Shown: in pieces, positions 58,448 through 64,000 of the stretch
How the letters are laid out: the number at the start of each line of letters is the position of its first letter
Position numbering within the stretch: the first letter of the stretch is position 1
Assembly: GCF_018691265.1 (NCBI RefSeq)
Contig: NW_024881313.1
Location: 5,609,501-5,673,500 of the forward strand
Direction: 5' to 3'
DNA length: 64,000 bases
Source: Tyto alba
Taxonomy: Eukaryota; Chordata; Aves; Strigiformes; Tytonidae
Made by a program: the position numbers and the translations under genes
The notes under the pieces: generated by a model
Told to the model about the DNA's origin: nothing
Databases searched by the model: none
Seen by the model: only the letters and a program-made list of their open reading frames with translations

Positions 58448-59308
58448 GAATCATAGAACATAGAATCATGTTGGAAGGGATCTCAAGGATCATTTGGTCC
58501 AACCTGTCTTGGCAAAAACATGGTCTAGACAAGATGGCCCAGCACTCTGTCCAGCTGAATCTTAAAAGTGTCCAGTGTTGGGGAATCCACTGCTTCCGAG
58601 ATTATTCCAATGTCTGATTGTTCTCATTGTGAAAAATCTTCCTTTTGTGTCCCATCAGAATCTCCCCAGGAGTAACTTGTACCTATTGCCCCTTGTCTTA
58701 TCATTGTGACTCCTTGTAAAAAGGGAGTCTCCATCTTCTTTGTAGGCACCCTTTAAACACTGCAACATGGTGATAAGGTCTCCCCTAAGCCTTCTTTTCT
58801 CAAGGCTGAACAAACACTGTTCTCTCAGCCTTTCCTCATATGGCAGGCTTCCCAGTCCTTTGATCACCTTTGTGGCCCTTCTCTCTACCCTCTCTAGCCT
58901 GTCCACATCTTTTTTGTATAGTGGGGACCAAAACTGCACACAGTATTCCAGGTGTGACCTGACAAGCGCTGAGGAGAGTGGGATAATGACTTCTTTACCT
59001 CTGCTGGTGATGCCCTTGTTGATGCAACCCAGTATCCTGTTGGCTTGCTTTGCCACAGCAGCACACTGCTCACTCATATTGAGCTGGTTGTCCACCAGGA
59101 CCCCCAGGTCCCTTTCCACAGAGCTGTTCCCCAGCTGGGTAGATCCCAGCCTGTGCCACACTCTTGTCCTTGTCAAACTTCATAAGGTTCTTGTTAGCCC
59201 ACTCTTCCAGCCTATCCAGGTCTTCCTGCAAGGTGGCTCTCCCTTTTGAAGTGTCCACTTCCCACTCAGTTTGGTATCATACTGATCACTTATGAAGATA
59301 TTAAACAA
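58448..59308 (-). mobile_element. CR1 LINE (non-LTR retrotransposon), 5'-truncated copy
   Basis: On the minus strand the element runs from about 59308 to its 3' end at 58448. The 3' end reads TTCCAACATGATTCTATG then TTCTATGATTC, the terminal repeat typical of CR1 elements, which end in short ATTCTATGAT-like repeats and lack a poly-A tail. The 3' UTR motif GGACCAAATGATCCTTGAGA precedes it. CR1 copies are usually severely truncated at the 5' end, as here (about 860 bp against a full length of several kilobases). Coding decay is given in the separate entry. The copy lies in non-coding DNA and interrupts no visible gene. Confidence 0.95.
58525..59308 (-). pseudogene. Remnant of CR1 ORF2 (C-terminal reverse transcriptase)
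   Basis: The minus strand encodes the C-terminal part of the CR1 ORF2 protein in pieces. A start fragment at about 59308-59283 reads LFNIFISD. A second piece in another frame contains GRATLQEDLDRLEEWANKNL. The largest piece, down to 58655, contains ERDLGVLVDNQLNMS, ANRILGCINKGITSR, HLEYCVQFWSPLYKKD, RRATKVIKGLGSLPYEERLR and LFSLEKRRLRGDLI. A premature TGA at 58655-58657 replaces a sense codon. The same frame then resumes (GRFFTMRTIRHWNNL), shifts frame, and ends (SEAVDSPTLDTFK...LGHLV) at a TAG at 58527-58525. The segment around 59280 joins FISD to DTKLSG directly, so the stretch that should hold the FADD catalytic motif is missing. A further deletion follows FDKDKS. The copy is inactive. Confidence 0.93.
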
Positions 59309-60944
59309 TTGTTAAACATAGAAGTGCCCTTGGAAATGTGTGCCTGTCATGACTCTGCACTCAGACAATGGGCCACAGAATTCCTCATCAGAGCTCAAAA
59401 CTGGTTCAGCTTTGAATGGGAATTTGAGCACAGAGTAACTGCAAAGCAATGAGAAGCTGGGAGTCAGAAGAGGCAAGACACTGTTAATGAGTGCAAAAGA
59501 AGCTGGAAGGAAGCTCTGCCTGACAGCATGGGAACAATGCATTAGAGCTCCCAGAAATCAGATAGCAACTGAGCACAAAGATGGATGGGTCAGAGAACCC
59601 CAGATATTTCTCTGAAGATAAAGTCCATGGGGTCCAGCTGAATAATGATAGGCAGTGCACAGACACACTTAGGAAATGCTTGCACAGAGATCCCAAGAGC
59701 CACACATTTAGACTTATATGTACAAGTGATTAGGGCAAGATGCAACAATCAAATAAGGACCTAAAGCAATGGCCACAGCCTATGCTACAATATCAGTGGT
59801 GATGTTCACAGTCTTAGAGTAATGGTGGAAAGCAAACCAAGAAAGCAATAAATAACAGAACTAGATGGCCAACACACTTGGACTTATGGCCCAAAGTCAG
59901 AGTGAGGAGTAATGAGTATAGCCCTTCACTACTGTCTGTTGAGGCTCAGAAAGGTGACACATAGCAAGGGCCAACAGGATGCCACTCAGCAGCCCACTGG
60001 TCTGCAGCAGAGACATTGTTACAGCCTTGAGCTACAAGTTAAGGCAATAGCATCTCATGTTTTTAAGTGCCAGATTGATCCTTTATGCATCAGGCAACAA
60101 GCAAGGACCATGTCCACCTTCTTTGAGACAGCTGAGGTTCCTGGCCAAAGCACAGGGAGGAAGGCTGTGCTGCCCAAAAGGATTTATGTTCCTGCAAACA
60201 TAATATAGCTCTATATATCCCTTCTTTTTTACACATTCATATGTCTTGGCTGAAACACAAGACTTTCTTCTGTAAAGATGTGGAATTTTAGTCAGAATTC
60301 ATATATTTAGTTGAAAAAATGCTGAAAGTGCTAATCCTGATGTTTAGTTGTCTCCATGTCTCTTTGATGACAGTCACATGTTGGCATCAGTTCAAATGAC
60401 AGCCAAGTCCAGTGAAAGATTCACACCTATGGAAGACAAGAGGCCTTTCTCCTTTTCTATCCATTTCTACCTGCCTGCCCTCCTCCCCCGACCATGCCAT
60501 TCCACCCCTCTGTCATGCAGGTTTTGGGCTGATGAGCATCAGCAGCAGCACATGGCAAGTGATAGGATCACATGGCCAAGAGTGGGACCGGTGAGGAAGA
60601 AAAGTGCAATTCCCTTTTGGCCAAAGTGAGTTATGTCAGCTCGCATCATCTCCTGAGGCCACACGTACCCCTAATGCAGACTGGCTGGCCAAAGCCCAAA
60701 GTATCAAAGCCCATAAACCTAAGCACAGGAGTTTTCCTTCTTTCCTTCAAAGCTCCTATGCTTTAAGTTCAGCATGTATACTCTGTTGGATGAAAATTTA
60801 GCAAAGCATGGGGTTTGAATTACTAGTTTCAGCAGTAGCAGCGGGCTCAGTGCCACAATGGATCATTCAGCTCTCTATTCTTCTGAGATGCTCCCCATTC
60901 AGTCTTCAATGTGTAAAGTCCTTTTGTAGAGAGATCCTTCTGTG
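59309..60944. other. Non-coding sequence, nothing recognised
   Basis: Only short chance frames; no RNA gene or repeat family recognised. Confidence 0.5.
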
Positions 60945-60998
60945 GGTGTGAGATATATTGTGATCTGTAAAGAGCTTCGGGTTCCTTTTAAGACACTA
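60945..60998 (+). repeat. Possible L2/L3-like 3' fragment
   Basis: TGTGATCTGTAAAGAGCTTCGG followed by GTTCCTTTTAAGACACTAG recalls the L2/CR1-L3 3' motif 'TGTAAAGCGCTTTGGGATCCTTT'. It is a single short block, so the call is weak. Confidence 0.3.
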
Positions 60999-63920
60999 GA
61001 AGACAATCTGTGAATTCCTTTACTTGCATTTGTGTGCGGTTACTCACATGCATAGACCCGCTATAGTTGAAGGCTTGCCAATACTAGTGTGGGGTTCACA
61101 GTCCCCAGCCCTTTATGAAGACCTGGAGATTGCAAAATGTTTAACGTTCTCAGCAGTTCTGGAGAAAAATGGCATTTTACAGAATTACCAAAACCAGGTG
61201 TTCTTCACTGCAAAATTCCCGTCCCTTTCCTTTGCTGCAGATCGATCTCTACTCAAACAAAACAGCCGTCCCACACCACAGTTTCCAAGATGAACACTCC
61301 GAAGGTGAAAATCAGCAATGTGCACAGTTCTAACTTTAGCCTAGGAAGTCTGTTGGATTAAGCAATGGAAGCAGACAAAGAACTCCTTAGAAATGCCGTG
61401 GGTGACAATTTTCTGTGGTGGGTTCATTCATCCCGGGATAGTACTGTATGTGGGAAGCGAGTGCTGGCTAACAATGCCACAGCTGCTTTCCCAACCCACA
61501 CGCTGGTCATGTGTGGGTCCTCCTCAGCACAATAAAGAAGAGGGCTGCAGCATTAGTTGTCTTTCACTCCATTGAAAATGGCTACAAAGCATTAAAGCCT
61601 GGCTGAGTGAGAAGGCTCACGGAAGTCAGTGTGAGGGTGTTAAGAGGCACAACTGTTTAAAGTAAGTGGTTGGACAGAGGAAGGGTATTTGCAGATTGTT
61701 CTCTATGCAAAAGGGCAACATTAAAAGTGTTACACAATCAAAACCCTCTATGTGTAGTGCTTGTTGAGAATGAGTGACTGAGAGGTTTATTTAATGCATA
61801 ATTCAGTGGTTATGCTATTATTACCATTTTTCTTTTAACTCCTTGTCCTTTGCACTTTTACATATGCATTTTATTTAAAATTCCAGGAATTATTTATGCA
61901 ATTTCTGTCAGAGGAGCTCTTGAAGGCTTCCTACACTAGCGATCAAATATCAGGGAATTTAGTCGTCTGTTCCTGGTTAAGCTGTTTATGACAAAGTGAA
62001 CTGAGTCTTCACACATGCCTCAAAGACCAGCATTTGATCCTACATGCACATACACACAAACATATATATGCCTATAAGTACACAGACCCAGTTTCTGCAG
62101 CTGCATATGAAAACTCTTAATAAATGGAAGTTCCTTGGAGCAGAAAGTGACTTTCTTCTGTGTTTGGCAATGTTAGCATATGTTTAGGGGTGTTCCACTG
62201 TAAATTGTTATTCTGAGTAGTACCAACTTGCAGTAAGAATAGTGTCTTAATAATGGAAAAAAGCAGTAGTATCATGAAGATACCATATGATCACATCCAC
62301 GCTTTTCTTCGTTGTTTCTGATCTGTAGTATTGGGTCTAAGACTGTAGGCCCTTCTCATATAAGATTCACCTTTTAGTTTCAGGGCATGTTTTGTACACA
62401 TTCTTCTGCAAGCTGAAGCTCACTGTGTAGGGCTGATTTGATGAGCTTATCAGCTCCAATCACCTGCACAATGGTGGAGGCTCTCTCCCAAATTTACTTC
62501 ACGGTCATTTTCCCTCCTTCTAAACTGTGAGCTCTAAAAATAAGAATAAATGGAATTCCCAGTTTCCAAAGTCAAAGACAGCGTGAATTGATATTGCCCA
62601 CTGAAATGCAGTGAGACTAAATCAATAACATCTGCAATAAGGCATAATGAAGACAAAATTATATCTCAGCTTTCCTGAACAGCTGCGAATCTATTTTTAA
62701 TGATCCTCATTTTTGGCAGTCAGCTAAACAACTTTTAAAATGTCCTCGAAAATGGATTGTTAAGTAGATCAGCAATGCAGAACACTGAAATGCCATTAAT
62801 TGCAGCTTCTTCTGTGTGGTCTGTAGTACTTGGCACGAAAATACCCTCACTCCATAGCTAGACTTGAAAACATATGCGGCACCCTAGGGTAGTTAGAAAA
62901 AAAGAAGTGACTTTAAATAGGTGACTTAAAGAGTAATGCGGTGTGATTGCTACCACTGACTTGTATTTTTTTTAGGTGGGTGTTTTTAGGGAAATTCTAT
63001 CTGTTTTCACAGCCTTGCTCTATCATTCAGTGATACCTCTCTGTATGATGACAGCTTGGTACCCTGATAACCAAGCTCCTGTGCTTGGGCTCTCAGCATA
63101 GCTTCTTGGTCTGAAAAAGTTGAAAGAGACAGCTTTCTCCCAGCACTGATGGAATTCATCACAGTGAGATTCAACACGGCATTTTAAATCTCAATGTGAT
63201 GTATATTTTTTTTTTAAAATGTAGAGTATACAGTGACAGTGAAGGTGGTGAAAGAGAGTGGTGGACTGAGAAGTGTATTTGGTTATTCATTGTACTAAGT
63301 CACATAGGTCATGCTTATCTAGGGTGTCTCCTGGCAAGGCAGCAAATAGGAGAGAAGGGCTTCCCGTGGGATCTGCTCATGGTGATTCTATGCAGTGTCA
63401 ATCAGTGAGGTTGCTATGGGGCTGTGGTTATTACTCATCTGGCATGGTGATTTGAACAACCCTGACCTCTCAATTTGCTGAGCTTTGCTCCTCCTTATAC
63501 CTAGCAATGAATTTGAGTTCATCCATACCTAGTCTGTCTAGTATAAAATTAATCAATATGACTCTTCACACCTCATCCTGTTGCTCCACAAGTGCATGCT
63601 TCTTCCCTAATGAATATACAGTTCAGATATAGGTCTCCATGCTGCTCTTTGGAAGCCTTCAGGTGACTTCTCAGGACAAAAGGGGTTTCTTCGGTCGGCC
63701 CCATTCCCTGCGGAAGGCTGGTGGTGAGGGCTGACATTACACCACACTCACAGCAACGGGGTTGGGATGATGGAGCGTGCTCATTTTAAAACGAGCACAT
63801 AAATGGTCACCAGAATCATTCATCAGATCCTCACTTGTCTGTATCTACTGATGATCTGGTCCAGTGTTTTAAAATATTTCTCAAGTACTCAGACACTGGA
63901 AATAGGCAGCCTCGAACTTC
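60999..63920. other. Non-coding sequence, nothing recognised
   Basis: No gene, RNA or repeat family recognised. A short CA/TA-rich run lies at 62041-62070. Confidence 0.5.
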
Positions 63921-63992
63921 TTTCACATACATTTGGGAGTTGCATTTCATGAAATGCATTTGGGAATGTATTTCACATACATTTAGGAGTTG
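63921..63992 (+). repeat. Two-copy 50-bp tandem repeat with an 18-bp palindrome
   Basis: TTTCACATACATTTGGGAGTTG at 63921-63942 recurs at 63971-63992 with one change (TTGGG to TTAGG), a 50-bp period. Between them TGCATTTCATGAAATGCA (63941-63958) is a perfect palindrome. The window ends eight bases later, so further copies may follow. Confidence 0.85.
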
Positions 63993-64000
63993 TCCTTATG

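Noticed and set aside
1..64000. Endogenous retrovirus or full-length transposon
   Set aside because: No paired long terminal repeats, primer-binding site, gag/pol/env-like frame or transposase was found. Apart from small fossil repeat fragments, the only protein-coding mobile-element trace is the truncated CR1.

Overview
The window reads as nuclear DNA of a bird, or a close sauropsid relative, and is almost entirely non-coding. The clearest evidence is a 5'-truncated CR1 retrotransposon on the minus strand at 58448-59308. CR1 is the dominant avian LINE, and this copy has the diagnostic 3' repeat and the C-terminal reverse-transcriptase protein. Several weaker fragments resemble old amniote repeats (CR1-L3/L2/MIR-like tails, palindromic DNA-transposon fossils). 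There are no operons, ribosome-binding sites, tRNA or rRNA genes, or CRISPR arrays. The many short open frames on both strands look like chance frames in vertebrate intergenic or intronic sequence.

Layout. 1-22.6 kb: AT-rich sequence with no recognised gene, a decaying TAA microsatellite (8491-8618), a GC-richer patch (8.9-10.1 kb) and a TAAT-dense stretch near 20.7 kb that resembles developmental enhancers. 22.6-44 kb: a set of possible minus-strand exons. The best are a 3'-terminal coding exon ending at 22800 and an internal exon at 27900-28034. Both fit phase-2 introns, and the gene is not identified. The same interval holds several fossil repeats and a tandemly duplicated AT-rich palindrome (36.53-36.86 kb). 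44-54.3 kb: non-coding, with more ancient-repeat tails. 54.35-55.46 kb: a compositionally extreme block. It contains a CpG island with a perfect CTCF core motif, a second near-match 48 bp away, a 21-bp minisatellite, a 241-nt tract that is A/C-only except for two bases, and a TTA microsatellite. 55.5-64 kb: non-coding apart from the CR1 copy.

One possible, unproven reading is that the CpG island marks the promoter of a gene running leftward on the minus strand, with exons spread down to the terminal exon at 22.8 kb. Against it, splice-like motif pairs with open frames also occur on the plus strand, so chance matches are common here. Exon calls rest on open frame, splice motifs and codon character only. 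No homology search was possible and no protein was recognised apart from CR1.
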